Below, piece by piece: positions 51,341 to 61,268 of a stretch of DNA of 64,000 bases. The position numbers and the translations under genes are program-made. Below the pieces are notes generated by a model, which was not told the DNA's origin, ran no database searches, and saw only the letters and a program-made list of their open reading frames with translations. The stretch's first letter is position 1. Every line of letters starts with the position of its first letter. Source of the DNA: JAAYBQ01 sp035403465 (GTDB taxonomy: Bacteria; Spirochaetota; UBA4802; UBA5550); contig DAONFG010000011.1 of NCBI GenBank assembly GCA_035403465.1, positions 8,045 through 72,044 of the forward strand, in the 5' to 3' direction.

Positions 51341-51781
51341 ATGAAAGGACTTTTTGTAATCTGCTTATCAGTACTTATTTTTGCAGGCTGTGCCACGGGG
51401 TACCAGTCTAACGGATTCCGCGGAGGATTTGAAGATTCACAACTGGATGATAATGTTTTCAAGGTAATGTTTACTGGCAATTCATATACATCAAAAGAGA
51501 AAACAAATGATTTCTGTTTAATGAGATGCTGTGAAGTTACTATGGATAACAGCTATAAATACTTTGTAGTAAGTGACAACCAGGATTTCAGTACATCTAA
51601 AACAGAGTATGTACCTCAGAGGGATTACCGGGGCAATGTAATTGTACAGGAAAGAACAAGCTCGAAGAAGAAGATCGAATTAACTATTACGTGTTATAAT
51701 GATAAGCCCAAAACTGAAGTAACTGTTTATAATGCGGAGATGACAATGAAGAATCTGAAGAGGAAGTATGGGGTAGAGTAG
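51341..51781 (+). CDS. CC0125/CC1285-family lipoprotein
   Basis: The 146-residue protein has a lipoprotein signal (LSVLIFAGC, lipidated Cys at about residue 17). It then has the family pattern ATGYQSNGFRGGFEDSQLDD, FKVMFTGNSYTSKEKTNDF, CLMRCCEVTMDNSYKYFVV. Members are envelope lipoproteins of unknown function. A GGAGGA ribosome site precedes the ATG, and leader L1c lies upstream. A terminator follows about 90 bases on. Confidence 0.75.
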   Translation: MKGLFVICLSVLIFAGCATGYQSNGFRGGFEDSQLDDNVFKVMFTGNSYTSKEKTNDFCLMRCCEVTMDNSYKYFVVSDNQDFSTSKTEYVPQRDYRGNVIVQERTSSKKKIELTITCYNDKPKTEVTVYNAEMTMKNLKRKYGVE

Positions 51782-51870
51782 GCGCGCGATTTAACACAGG
51801 TAAAGTAGCACGCTGCGTTTGCTGGCTGTGAATTGTGGTGTTTCATGGTGTTTAACCTCTTGATTATGCG

Positions 51871-51908
51871 GTACTGCGGATATGTTGAGGCCGCAGTACT
51901 GATTTTTA
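51871..51908 (+). terminator. Terminator after the lipoprotein gene
   Basis: GTACTGCGG (51871-51879) pairs with CCGCAGTAC (51891-51899), followed by TGATTTTT. The rest of 51782-52110 holds only a second weak hairpin (51981-51996, with a T-run) and the promoter of the next gene. Confidence 0.65.
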
Positions 51909-52024
51909 CGTGGTGTATCCTGTAAATTATATGGAGATTTCGTACAAATCAGGTTATATGCCTATAATGGTATAACTTTCCAGTCTGGTCGGACTGTTTT
52001 TTTGACCTATGCAAAGTTTCGTGT

Positions 52025-52053
52025 TTGACAGGGTTGATTAATTTTGTTTAAAA
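52025..52053 (+). promoter_or_regulatory. Likely promoter of the giant helicase gene
   Basis: A perfect TTGACA (52025-52030) is followed after 17 bases by TTAAAA, about 58 bases ahead of the start codon. Confidence 0.4.
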
Positions 52054-52110
52054 ATAAAAAATTATTCTGATTTAGTTTATTGAAAAAAGTTTGATTTGAC
52101 TCGAGGAGAA

Positions 52111-55100
52111 ATGAAAAAACAAAAATATCTCCAAATATTTACTTATTTAAAAGAATTTTCAAAACTCAGAGATAAACCAGTTAGAGATATTGATACTCAA
52201 GAATCGCAATATCCTGAAAAATTATGGCTTAATGATATCGTTGATAATGAATTGTTCGAGAATGTTCTAAGAACTAACTTTGACATCGATAATGATTATT
52301 GGATTAAAGTTAAAAAGCCAAAAGAACCTATTAAACCTGCATTTCCAAAATTATCAGGGAATTTACATAAATGGATCGAACCTGCATCTTTAATTAGTCA
52401 TGAAGAAGAACCTAAGTTAAAAGAATCAATTGAGTATAACGGAGAAACCGTTTTAAGTAATGATTTTCCGGAATTATATGATGAACTTGATAATTATATC
52501 AATAATAAATGGCATGATGATTTAAGTAATTATCAGGAAAGCATTAAGGAATATAATATTGAGTTTGATGTTTTTAATCAACTCAATAATATTTATAAGC
52601 AATTGTTTAAAATTTATAGCAAAACAGAACAGCTTGGTGAAGAATACGAATTAGTAATTGGAGTAGGGTTATTAAATTTTAAAGAAAATGAGAATCGACC
52701 TAAAATATTTAGGCATGTATTGACGCAGCGGGTTGATATTAATTTTGAATATTCTCAAAAGGATTCACAAATTCTTGTTAAACTAAATTTTGAAGCTGCA
52801 CTTCTGGTAGAGAATGATTTCATTATTGATCTGTATGAACAGTTCGAGGCTCAAAATATCGTTGATGCAGAAAAATCCATTTTAAATTACATCAAGGAAA
52901 AAGAGATTGATTCGATCTTCGATAATACGAATATCGAAGAGGCTTTGCAAATGTTCGCTGAACGTATTTCGCCTAATGGAAGTTACATATCTGCAATAGA
53001 AAAACCGGCTATTATCAATTTAAAACCTATAATAAGTTTTTCTCCTTGTTTGATCCTTAGAAAAAGAAATACAAAAAGCTTTACTTCATTATATGATAAG
53101 ATATTGGAAAATATCGAATCTGAAACGGATTCAATTGATATACCTTCAATTAATGACCTAATTTATATTGACCATCAAGATGGAGTTGATTTTTCAAATG
53201 AAAGAAATATACAGTTCCCTTCAGACGATGATACTATTTATTTTCCAAAAGAATTTAATGATGAACAAATTGAAATTATTAAGAAAGCAAGTAAAAGCAA
53301 TAAAGTTCTTGTTCAAGGCCCTCCTGGAACAGGTAAATCACATACTATTGCAAATCTAATTTGTCATTTGCTTGCGCATGGTAAAAAGGTTTTGGTTACT
53401 GCATATACAAAGAGGGCGCTTGAAGTATTAAAAGATAAAATACCACCTGAATTTCAAGATTTGACTGTAAATCTTTTAAGCGGCGATTCATCTTCCCTTC
53501 AGGATTTGCAATCCAGTGTAAACTCTATTAATGATGAACTTTCAAGAACAGATCTTCGTGAATATGAAAGGGAAATCAATGAGTTGGAAATTCATTTAAA
53601 AAGAACAAAAGAAAAAATATCTGCTACGAATAATGAATTTCTTGCGGTTAAAGAAAAAACGACAAGAAAACATGATATAAATAATCAATATACTGGTACA
53701 TTAACACAAATTGCTGAAAGTATTGAAGCTGATTCTCAACGTTTTGAATGGTACAATGATGATTATAGTGATATAGATGATATTGAGATTATCTCCGATT
53801 TGCAACATTATATTGATCTATATGAGAATTATAAGCTTGTTGATATTTCAGATTTTAATTATGAAATCCCCAACAGAAGTAAATTGCCAACAGAAGATCA
53901 ATTCCTGGAATACAGAACTATTACAGATAAGATTCAAAAACTTAATTTGTCAAACTATGAAAAAAACTTAATAAAATGCGCCAATAATCAAAATTATGAC
54001 AAGTTAAAATCCATGCTTGTTCAACTGTCAGAAGTATGCCGCCAGATTGAAAGTATTCAAATTGATTTTGTTCAAAACATAATTGATTCATATCTAAAAG
54101 GGACTTTATATAGATGGAGACAAGTAATCAACAATTCAACTATTATCCTCCAGAAACTGAAAAATCATGATTTGAGATTAATTGATAAGGATATTGAAGT
54201 TTCATACCCCCCCGAGAAAAGTCTTAAGCAACTGAAAAGAGATGCGCAAATTTTACTCACATATATTGATGAAGGTAATTTATTATCAGGTTTAACTTTC
54301 GCGCTTAAAAAACCATTTATGCCAAAAGAGATTAAAGAAAGATTATATTTTATAGATGGGATTAGGGTGAACGGAAGTCCATGTGATACTCTTGAAGAAT
54401 TTAAGGTTGTTTTAAGAGATATTGAAATTCAGCAGGATTTAACAGAGCTTTCAGAATTATGGCATATTGAAGTACCTCGAGGGGATTCGTATTTTAATAA
54501 GTTTAACCATTACAACCATATCCATAAGGAAGTTATAGAACTGCTAAAATTAATCGAGCAAACTGAAATTCTTAAAAATGAAATAGAAATTATATCAAAT
54601 TTTAAAGTGGATGCTTTTAACAGAAGTGATATTGAACACTTAATCAGAGAAACTGAAAATGATCAACTGTTGGCAAATGAAAAATACTGCAAAGAAACAT
54701 TTGGGGCTGCAGAAGCATATTTAAACCATAACGATCATCATCCAATTAAGAATAGAGTTTTAAATACTATCAAGCAATTTGATTATCATGGTTATAGTGA
54801 GCTGATAGTACAAATTGAAAAATTAGCTGATGCTAAAAGAGAATATCAGGCTTTTATCAAATTAAAAGATTCCATTGAACGTCATCTGCCAAATCTTTTA
54901 GCTTTAATTCACGCAGATAAATTCTCAAAACAAAATATTCCTGAATTGCAAAAAGCTGTTTTCTTCAGACATGCCCAGCAAGAAATGAATAAGTTAATGA
55001 GTTTTAATTATGAACAGCAAATATTCTGCGATTTAAATGATCTTGAAGATAAGAAACGAAAATTAATTTCTAACCTTGCTGCGAAAAAGGCGTGGTTTAA

Positions 55101-57555
55101 AGTCATCCAAGATTTGAATCAAAACCGTTCACTTAGGCAGCATTTAGATGCCTGGGTAATGGCTGTAAAAAAAATTGGGAAGACAGGTAAAGGTAAAAGA
55201 GCCTTGAAGTTCCGTAAATTGGCTCAAGAGGAAATGGGATATTGTAAAAATTCTGTACCATGCTGGATTATGCCTTTGTATAAGGTTACTGAAACTATAC
55301 AACCAGAACTGGGGATGTATGATTATATTATAATAGATGAAGCAAGCCAGTTGGGGCCAGAAGCTATTTTCCTTCTCTTTATTTCAAAGAACATAATAAT
55401 AGTAGGGGATGATAAACAGACATCACCGGAATATATTGGTGTTGATGCGAATATAATGAATCCATATATCGCCCGTCATTTAGAAGGGATACCATTTTCA
55501 GGTTATTACGGAACAGAATGTAGTTTTTTTGATCATGCGAGAAGATTCTGCAATGGGAGAACAGTTCTACGTGAACATTTCAGATGCATGCCGGAAATTA
55601 TAGAATTTTCAAATAAATATTTTTATGAACCAGAAGGAAACAGTCTTTATCCTTTAAAGCAATATTCAGAAAATAGGCTAAAACCGATTGAAACTGTTTT
55701 TTGTACAAATGGTTATACTGATGGTATTGGTTCAAATATAATAAATGAACCTGAAGCTGATAGAATCACCGAAACGATTGCAAAATTGATTATTGATAAG
55801 AGGTATGAAGATAAAACTTTTGGTGTAATTACTTTACAAGGTAATCAGCAATCAAACCTGATTGAAAACCTGCTTATAAAGAGAATTGGTGAAAAAGAAT
55901 TCTTCAAGAGAAAAATTATTTGTGGCATTTCCGCTTCTTTCCAGGGTGATGAAAGGGATATTATTTTTTTAAGCCTAGTGACAGCACATAATCATAACAG
56001 GGCGGCATTTACCAAACCCGAAGATGAAAGGAGATTTAATGTTGCTGTCAGTCGGGCTAAAGAGCAGATATGGCTTTTTCATTCTGTTCAGTTGGAGGAT
56101 TTATCCAATACTGATGATTTGAGATATAAATTATTGCACTATTTCATGAATCATTTGAAACCTATTGAACCAGGTGGAGAGACCATTCCTATACCAACAT
56201 CCAGATCTTTAGGATCACAGCCAGCACCTTTCGATAGCTGGTTTGAGGTCGATGTTTATAATGATATTGTTAGAAAGGGTTATAGAGTTATTCCTCAATA
56301 TGAAGTTGCCAAGGGGAGATACCGTATTGATTTAGTGGTCTTATTTCCTGATGGGACTAAAATAGCCATCGAATGCGATGGTGATAAATGGCATGGTCCG
56401 GAACAATATCAAAATGATGTAATGCGTCAAAGAGTACTGGAACGCTGCGGCTGGCAATTTTTCCGGATTAGAGGATATGAGTATTATGCCAACAGAGAAA
56501 AAGCATTAGAATCTTTTTGGAAAATTGTCCCCAATTCGGAAGAGATAGATTCTCCTGGATTGGAACAGCGTGTAGAGATTTCTCAAAAAGCAATTGAAGT
56601 TGAAGTCACTGAAGAGATTATTGAAAATAAAACGCCTCATGTTACTATAGAAAGATTTACAAACGTATCAGAAGTTGAAAATCATAATGAAATAATCAGA
56701 TTTTTTAATCTTTATAATTCAGGGCTATATATTTTAACAGACAAAGCACCTTTAGATGCTGATTATGTTATTCCAATTAATTCAAAATTTCAGAATGGTT
56801 ATTTATTGCAGTGTTATAATTCGGGTCATGTTAATAAGGTCAAAATATCAGCATTGTTAAATAAGACAGTCGGAAGAAAATACACAAACGGTTTTAGTAA
56901 CTCCACGGCTTTAAACGATTTATTATTGATTGATTCCGAAAAAATATTAGGAATCTATTTCAATGAAGGTGGGAGAAGGAAATTTAAAGCACATAAAACT
57001 GAAAATATTCCATCTAGAGAACAGCTTTGTTTACAGGGATACAAGGTCATGTATAATGAATTTGAAAATATTGAGTACAAGATTTTACCCCTTGAAATAT
57101 ATAATGATATAAAGCGATTAGTTTTTAATAATTTTACTGCCTCGGGTAAGCCGTTGGATAATAATTATTATGAAGATGAATGGGCTACTATTAGGCATCA
57201 TGTTTCAGTAAAAAATGAACCTTTGCTGAAAACTGAACCTATCCAGAAAGTCGAACGTCACTATAGAAATAAAAAAGATGCTATTGATGAAACCCCAACC
57301 CTTTTTGAACCAAAGGTCGAGCTTAATAATATTGTAAAATTAAAATATGTCGATGATGATGAAATACTCACTGTTGAATTAGTTGGATATGAATTTAACG
57401 GAGTCGATATATCTGAAGGTGTAAGAAAAATAAGCTTTAATACGCCAATAGCACGTTCAATTTTGGGTCATGCTGTTGGTACTAAAGTGAGAATTTTGAA
57501 TACTGATAGATATGTGGAAATTTTAAAAATTAAAAAAAGGGGGGAGGGGAAATAA
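52111..57555 (+). CDS. Giant SF1 helicase with C-terminal nuclease and GreA/B-like domain
   Basis: About 1814 residues. The first 380 are a degenerate N-terminal domain. The helicase is a split UPF1/Dna2-type SF1 motor: Walker A VQGPPGTGKSHTIAN (about 400), a long helical insertion (about 450-1040), DYIIIDEASQLGPEA (about 1073), GDDKQTSPE and RRFNVAVSRAKEQIWLFHS (about 1307). A MTES_1575/DUF559-like nuclease follows (about 1370-1470; YRIDLVVLFPDGTKIAIECD, then GDKWHGPEQY), with acidic residues present. The last 75 residues (VRKISFNTPIARSILGHAVG) resemble the GreA/GreB C-terminal domain. ATG 52111 has GAGGAG just upstream. The gene is strikingly AT-rich, a sign of transfer. A role in attack on foreign DNA is inferred. 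Confidence 0.85.
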   Translation: MKKQKYLQIFTYLKEFSKLRDKPVRDIDTQESQYPEKLWLNDIVDNELFENVLRTNFDIDNDYWIKVKKPKEPIKPAFPKLSGNLHKWIEPASLISHEEEPKLKESIEYNGETVLSNDFPELYDELDNYINNKWHDDLSNYQESIKEYNIEFDVFNQLNNIYKQLFKIYSKTEQLGEEYELVIGVGLLNFKENENRPKIFRHVLTQRVDINFEYSQKDSQILVKLNFEAALLVENDFIIDLYEQFEAQNIVDAEKSILNYIKEKEIDSIFDNTNIEEALQMFAERISPNGSYISAIEKPAIINLKPIISFSPCLILRKRNTKSFTSLYDKILENIESETDSIDIPSINDLIYIDHQDGVDFSNERNIQFPSDDDTIYFPKEFNDEQIEIIKKASKSNKVLVQGPPGTGKSHTIANLICHLLAHGKKVLVTAYTKRALEVLKDKIPPEFQDLTVNLLSGDSSSLQDLQSSVNSINDELSRTDLREYEREINELEIHLKRTKEKISATNNEFLAVKEKTTRKHDINNQYTGTLTQIAESIEADSQRFEWYNDDYSDIDDIEIISDLQHYIDLYENYKLVDISDFNYEIPNRSKLPTEDQFLEYRTITDKIQKLNLSNYEKNLIKCANNQNYDKLKSMLVQLSEVCRQIESIQIDFVQNIIDSYLKGTLYRWRQVINNSTIILQKLKNHDLRLIDKDIEVSYPPEKSLKQLKRDAQILLTYIDEGNLLSGLTFALKKPFMPKEIKERLYFIDGIRVNGSPCDTLEEFKVVLRDIEIQQDLTELSELWHIEVPRGDSYFNKFNHYNHIHKEVIELLKLIEQTEILKNEIEIISNFKVDAFNRSDIEHLIRETENDQLLANEKYCKETFGAAEAYLNHNDHHPIKNRVLNTIKQFDYHGYSELIVQIEKLADAKREYQAFIKLKDSIERHLPNLLALIHADKFSKQNIPELQKAVFFRHAQQEMNKLMSFNYEQQIFCDLNDLEDKKRKLISNLAAKKAWFKVIQDLNQNRSLRQHLDAWVMAVKKIGKTGKGKRALKFRKLAQEEMGYCKNSVPCWIMPLYKVTETIQPELGMYDYIIIDEASQLGPEAIFLLFISKNIIIVGDDKQTSPEYIGVDANIMNPYIARHLEGIPFSGYYGTECSFFDHARRFCNGRTVLREHFRCMPEIIEFSNKYFYEPEGNSLYPLKQYSENRLKPIETVFCTNGYTDGIGSNIINEPEADRITETIAKLIIDKRYEDKTFGVITLQGNQQSNLIENLLIKRIGEKEFFKRKIICGISASFQGDERDIIFLSLVTAHNHNRAAFTKPEDERRFNVAVSRAKEQIWLFHSVQLEDLSNTDDLRYKLLHYFMNHLKPIEPGGETIPIPTSRSLGSQPAPFDSWFEVDVYNDIVRKGYRVIPQYEVAKGRYRIDLVVLFPDGTKIAIECDGDKWHGPEQYQNDVMRQRVLERCGWQFFRIRGYEYYANREKALESFWKIVPNSEEIDSPGLEQRVEISQKAIEVEVTEEIIENKTPHVTIERFTNVSEVENHNEIIRFFNLYNSGLYILTDKAPLDADYVIPINSKFQNGYLLQCYNSGHVNKVKISALLNKTVGRKYTNGFSNSTALNDLLLIDSEKILGIYFNEGGRRKFKAHKTENIPSREQLCLQGYKVMYNEFENIEYKILPLEIYNDIKRLVFNNFTASGKPLDNNYYEDEWATIRHHVSVKNEPLLKTEPIQKVERHYRNKKDAIDETPTLFEPKVELNNIVKLKYVDDDEILTVELVGYEFNGVDISEGVRKISFNTPIARSILGHAVGTKVRILNTDRYVEILKIKKRGEGK

Positions 57556-57652
57556 CCAGATTTAATATTAGTAGATTGCATAATGAAAAAAGCCTTTGGT
57601 TATATAAAAGAATCAAAGAATAATAAACTTGTTAAACCTGAAATTAATACTT

Positions 57653-58567
57653 ATGACCACACCCGACACCACCATCCGCCTTGCCTCCTTTAAATGGCTC
57701 GAAGAGCAGACAGCCATTCATGGCGATGTTTTGCCCAGAAAACTTCTTGAAGAGGGATTTAATCATAATGGAGAAAGGATTACTCTAATCGGACCTCAGG
57801 GCATCTGGAAACCCAGGTCCTTTGAGTTGCCATTATCAATAACAACAATGATTGGCGGCCCATATAAAGACAGCCTTTCCAATGACGGCCTTCTTCAATA
57901 CAAATACAGGGGAACAGACATCTATCACAGGGACAATGTCGGTTTAAGGCAGGCAATGCAGCATCAGATTCCTTTGATATATTTTCACAACGTGGCAAAG
58001 GGTAGGTATCTTGCAATATGGCCTGTTTTTATTTCAGGTGATAACACCGAATCATTAACATTCACTGTCTCTGCCGATGATATTAACTATCTAAAACAGG
58101 TAAATGGATTCAATTATAACAATGTAGCAGACTCAGTTGTTGATATATCTCGAAGAAGTTATATCACGTCCCAGGTTAAGGTGAGGCTGCACCAGAGTGC
58201 ATTCCGGGAACGGGTACTCGAAGCATATGACTGCAGGTGTACCCTGTGCAGGCTTCAGCACAGGGAGTTGCTTGATGCTGCACATATTATTCCCGACTCT
58301 GATCCTGACGGTGAACCTGTCGTAACCAATGGCCTGTCGCTCTGCAAAATTCATCATGCTGCATTTGATAATAATATTATAGGAATACGCCCGGACTATT
58401 CAGTTGAAGTGCGTAAAGATATACTTGATGAGAACGACGGTCCAATGTTGCAGCATGGTATAAAAGAGATGCACGATAAAATGATCATACTACCAGCATT
58501 TCGCAACTGCTATCCGGATAAGAATGCATTGGAAAAGAGATATGAGCACTTCAGGAAGACTGGGTAA
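57653..58567 (+). CDS. HNH restriction-type endonuclease with N-terminal recognition-like domain
   Basis: The 304-residue protein has an N-terminal domain (about 1-180) with a very characteristic segment, LLQYKYRGTDIYHRDNVGLR then QAMQHQIPLIYFHNVAKGRY, and a C-terminal HNH nuclease (CTLCRLQHRELLDAAHIIPD...NGLSLCKIHHAAFD). This layout is that of small HNH restriction proteins; the N-terminal block is reminiscent of the SBD domain that reads phosphorothioate DNA in ScoMcrA/SprMcrA-type enzymes. I assign that by memory of the pattern, not by alignment. ATG 57653 is preferred over a TTG 8 codons earlier. Base composition is higher in GC than the helicase gene before it. Confidence 0.75.
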   Translation: MTTPDTTIRLASFKWLEEQTAIHGDVLPRKLLEEGFNHNGERITLIGPQGIWKPRSFELPLSITTMIGGPYKDSLSNDGLLQYKYRGTDIYHRDNVGLRQAMQHQIPLIYFHNVAKGRYLAIWPVFISGDNTESLTFTVSADDINYLKQVNGFNYNNVADSVVDISRRSYITSQVKVRLHQSAFRERVLEAYDCRCTLCRLQHRELLDAAHIIPDSDPDGEPVVTNGLSLCKIHHAAFDNNIIGIRPDYSVEVRKDILDENDGPMLQHGIKEMHDKMIILPAFRNCYPDKNALEKRYEHFRKTG

Positions 58568-58574
58568 GGGCATC

Positions 58575-58742
58575 ATGACAATCCTCCACCCATTACCCCC
58601 ACAACCCGAACTGAACATCCCGGCACTTGAACGTTCACTGGAACTGTCAAGCCTTACAAACAGCTACAAGCTCTACTGGTTTGCCGCTCTCATTGAAGAG
58701 ATAAATAACTGCAGCGCGGTAATATTGTATGAAAGTTTCTGA
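58575..58742 (+). pseudogene. Truncated 5' end of an HNH-protein gene
   Basis: This frame starts MTILHPLPPQPELNIPALER and continues SLELSSLTNSYKLYWFAALI, nearly the same as the first 45 residues of the intact HNH gene at 62923. It stops at 58742, where the SF2 helicase gene has been joined. Differences between the copies are largely synonymous. A third fragment of 25 identical bases is at 61926-61950. Confidence 0.8.
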
Positions 58743-61248
58743 TTACCTCGTATCAGTCGGATACGTTTATCTGGAATGTTTTGAAACATTAACAGATGAA
58801 AAGCGAATACTTTCTGATGTATATTTTCAGAATAAAACAATTGTTGTAATAGATTCAGAAATAATATGCGAAACCCCCTTTGAATACAAACGTTACTGTC
58901 AGAAACAGAATGAATGGATGAAAAAATACGATAAAGTCTATCGTTTTATGGAAGATGATCTTGAGATGGCAACAATCTTTTTGGAAAACAGGGAGTTTGA
59001 TTATATCACCAGCCGGACTTTTAACCGCGAAAATACAATAATTGATCCCACTCCGCTTGAATATCATTTCGAGAACTGTTTTGCCGAAGCATTTGGGCCA
59101 GACTCTTTTAAATATCTTCAGCGTGAATACAGCTTTATGCTGAAAGATGGTAAGACTGCATATATTGATTATGCATTGTTTCATTCGTCCGGGAGATGGG
59201 TTGCAATAGAAGAAAATGGAATATCATATCATCATCCATACATAATAAAAAAAGAAAAATACCGCAAAATCCTTTTTAAACAGAACTCAGCTGTTGAGCA
59301 GAATGGCATCGTATATCGCTGGGATACTGAAAGTATGGGTAATCTTGAGAGGGTTGCAGACGAAATAAAAGAATTCATGGGTGATATTAAAGTTTATAAA
59401 GTACAGTCATCAGTACTTGCTGAAAGGCGCTTTAAGTTTTATGATCATCAGGCGGAACATCTGTCAAGCCTGGTTCAGGATAGACAGGAGGGTTATAAAT
59501 CATCACTTGTTGTTCTGCCTACAGGAACAGGTAAATCTATAATTGCTCTTGAGGATATGACTAATTATTACAACGAAAAAGGTGCTATTCGCGGTTTAAT
59601 CCATGTGCCTACAATAGATCTTCGTGAACAATGGCAAAAGCAGATTAATGAAAGCCCTGTTTTAAAGGATAATGTATCAGTTATAACTTATGCTCACGGG
59701 TCCCGTAATTATCAGAATGAGGCATCTGATGCGTATGATTATATAGTTATTGATGAAGCTCATCACTCCACTGCGCCGACCCTCAGAAAGATGATAAGGC
59801 ATTATTCACCTGATTTTTTACTTGGTTTAACTGCAACGGATAAACGGCTTGATGAAGAGAAACTGGAAGATGTGTTTGGCGAATATGAGATATCAATAGA
59901 TTTAAAAACTGCAATTGAGAAAGGGATATTATCACAGATTAGATGCTTCAGACTTGAAACAAATATTGATTTAAGCAAAGTCAGATTCAATGGCAAAGAT
60001 TATTATGCAAGTGAGTTGGAGAAAACTATTAAGGTACCTTCGCGAAATAAAGTAATAGTTGATGTTATTGAAAAGTACTTTGTAGATAAACTTGCCGGAA
60101 AATCCGGCGTTATATTCTGCGTGAACGTCGCACATTCTAAAGATATGGCGCAATTACTTAAAGAGCGTGGAATAATAGCTGAGTCTGTTGATGGTCAGGA
60201 TAAAAATAGAGAAGAAAAAATTGGAAAGTACATGAATCGTGAGATTCAATTTCTATGTACCTGCAGCCTTTTAAACGAAGGGTGGGATGCACCACATACA
60301 TCAGTCATAGTAATGGCAAGACCGACAATGTCTAAAGTGCTATATACACAACAGCTTGGCCGGGGTACACGAAAACATCACGGCAAAGAAGCCCTATATG
60401 TTATTGATGTTGTTGATAATTACGGTTCTTTTGGTGGTTATAGTAACAGGCCCTGGTCATTGCATGCGTTATTTGAACTGGAATACTATAAGAAGTTCGG
60501 CAATCTCTTCGATAATGTTCAAACAATTAATAAAGAATTAACTGTACTTGATACAATATATGAAGAGGCTGTAAAGCTTGATCCTTTTGACATATTTACA
60601 ATGGAAAAAATGTATGGTGACTATCTTGGCATTGAGCAGTTGGCAAGAGAGTTGTTTGTGTCGTATGGTACCGTCAAAAGTTGGTTAAGTAAAAACCAGA
60701 TCACGGCAGACGTGGTGATACCTATGGGTAGAAGTAGTGTAATATTATTTAAACCTGAAAAAATTGAAGAAATAAGAACGTCAAAGAATTTAAAAATACA
60801 TTCTGAAGATACCATAGTCGAAGACTTCCGGGACTTTATTAATCAGGGTGATTACACTTTCAGCTACAAGATGTTCTTCATATTGGCATTACTTGATACT
60901 GTTGATAGTACGGGTGATGCCCAAGTGGATAAGATTCTTGATAAGTATATCGCTGCATATATTGAACGTTTTGATAAACAACTGGTGATTGATCGTAATA
61001 ACTGTCCGTATCAAAACAGGGAGTATGTTTTAAATAAAGAGCTTATGAAAAGAAGCATGCTTGAAAACCCTTTCGAAAAGTTTGAAAGAAAAAGATTCAT
61101 GTATCATGCAAAAGACCTTTCTAAAATATCAATACACCACAAAATATGGGACTATTTGACGACAAATAGCGGACTTGCCTGGCTCAGAGGAAAAATGTAT
61201 GAAGATATAGATCGATATTATAATACATTAAATGAAAACAATGTTTAA
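58729..61248 (+). CDS. SF2 DEAD/DEAH helicase with N-terminal nuclease-like and C-terminal HTH domains
   Basis: In this 839-residue protein, residues 100-225 resemble a DUF559-type PD-(D/E)XK domain: TAYIDYALFHSSGRWVAIEE then NGISYHHP, with the usual EVDG replaced by EENG. The motor has LPTGTGKSIIALE (about 260), VIDEAHHS (about 340), LGLTATDKR and QQLGRGTRKH. Residues 630-665 form a helix-turn-helix (GIEQLARELFVSYGTVKSWL). It is reminiscent of type III or Hachiman-like DNA-conflict helicases, but matches none firmly. The ATG at 58729 lies inside the truncated HNH copy and has no clear ribosome site. The methyltransferase gene starts 20 bases after its stop. Confidence 0.82.
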   Translation: MKVSDYLVSVGYVYLECFETLTDEKRILSDVYFQNKTIVVIDSEIICETPFEYKRYCQKQNEWMKKYDKVYRFMEDDLEMATIFLENREFDYITSRTFNRENTIIDPTPLEYHFENCFAEAFGPDSFKYLQREYSFMLKDGKTAYIDYALFHSSGRWVAIEENGISYHHPYIIKKEKYRKILFKQNSAVEQNGIVYRWDTESMGNLERVADEIKEFMGDIKVYKVQSSVLAERRFKFYDHQAEHLSSLVQDRQEGYKSSLVVLPTGTGKSIIALEDMTNYYNEKGAIRGLIHVPTIDLREQWQKQINESPVLKDNVSVITYAHGSRNYQNEASDAYDYIVIDEAHHSTAPTLRKMIRHYSPDFLLGLTATDKRLDEEKLEDVFGEYEISIDLKTAIEKGILSQIRCFRLETNIDLSKVRFNGKDYYASELEKTIKVPSRNKVIVDVIEKYFVDKLAGKSGVIFCVNVAHSKDMAQLLKERGIIAESVDGQDKNREEKIGKYMNREIQFLCTCSLLNEGWDAPHTSVIVMARPTMSKVLYTQQLGRGTRKHHGKEALYVIDVVDNYGSFGGYSNRPWSLHALFELEYYKKFGNLFDNVQTINKELTVLDTIYEEAVKLDPFDIFTMEKMYGDYLGIEQLARELFVSYGTVKSWLSKNQITADVVIPMGRSSVILFKPEKIEEIRTSKNLKIHSEDTIVEDFRDFINQGDYTFSYKMFFILALLDTVDSTGDAQVDKILDKYIAAYIERFDKQLVIDRNNCPYQNREYVLNKELMKRSMLENPFEKFERKRFMYHAKDLSKISIHHKIWDYLTTNSGLAWLRGKMYEDIDRYYNTLNENNV

Positions 61249-61268
61249 GAAAGAGAATAAGGTATTCA

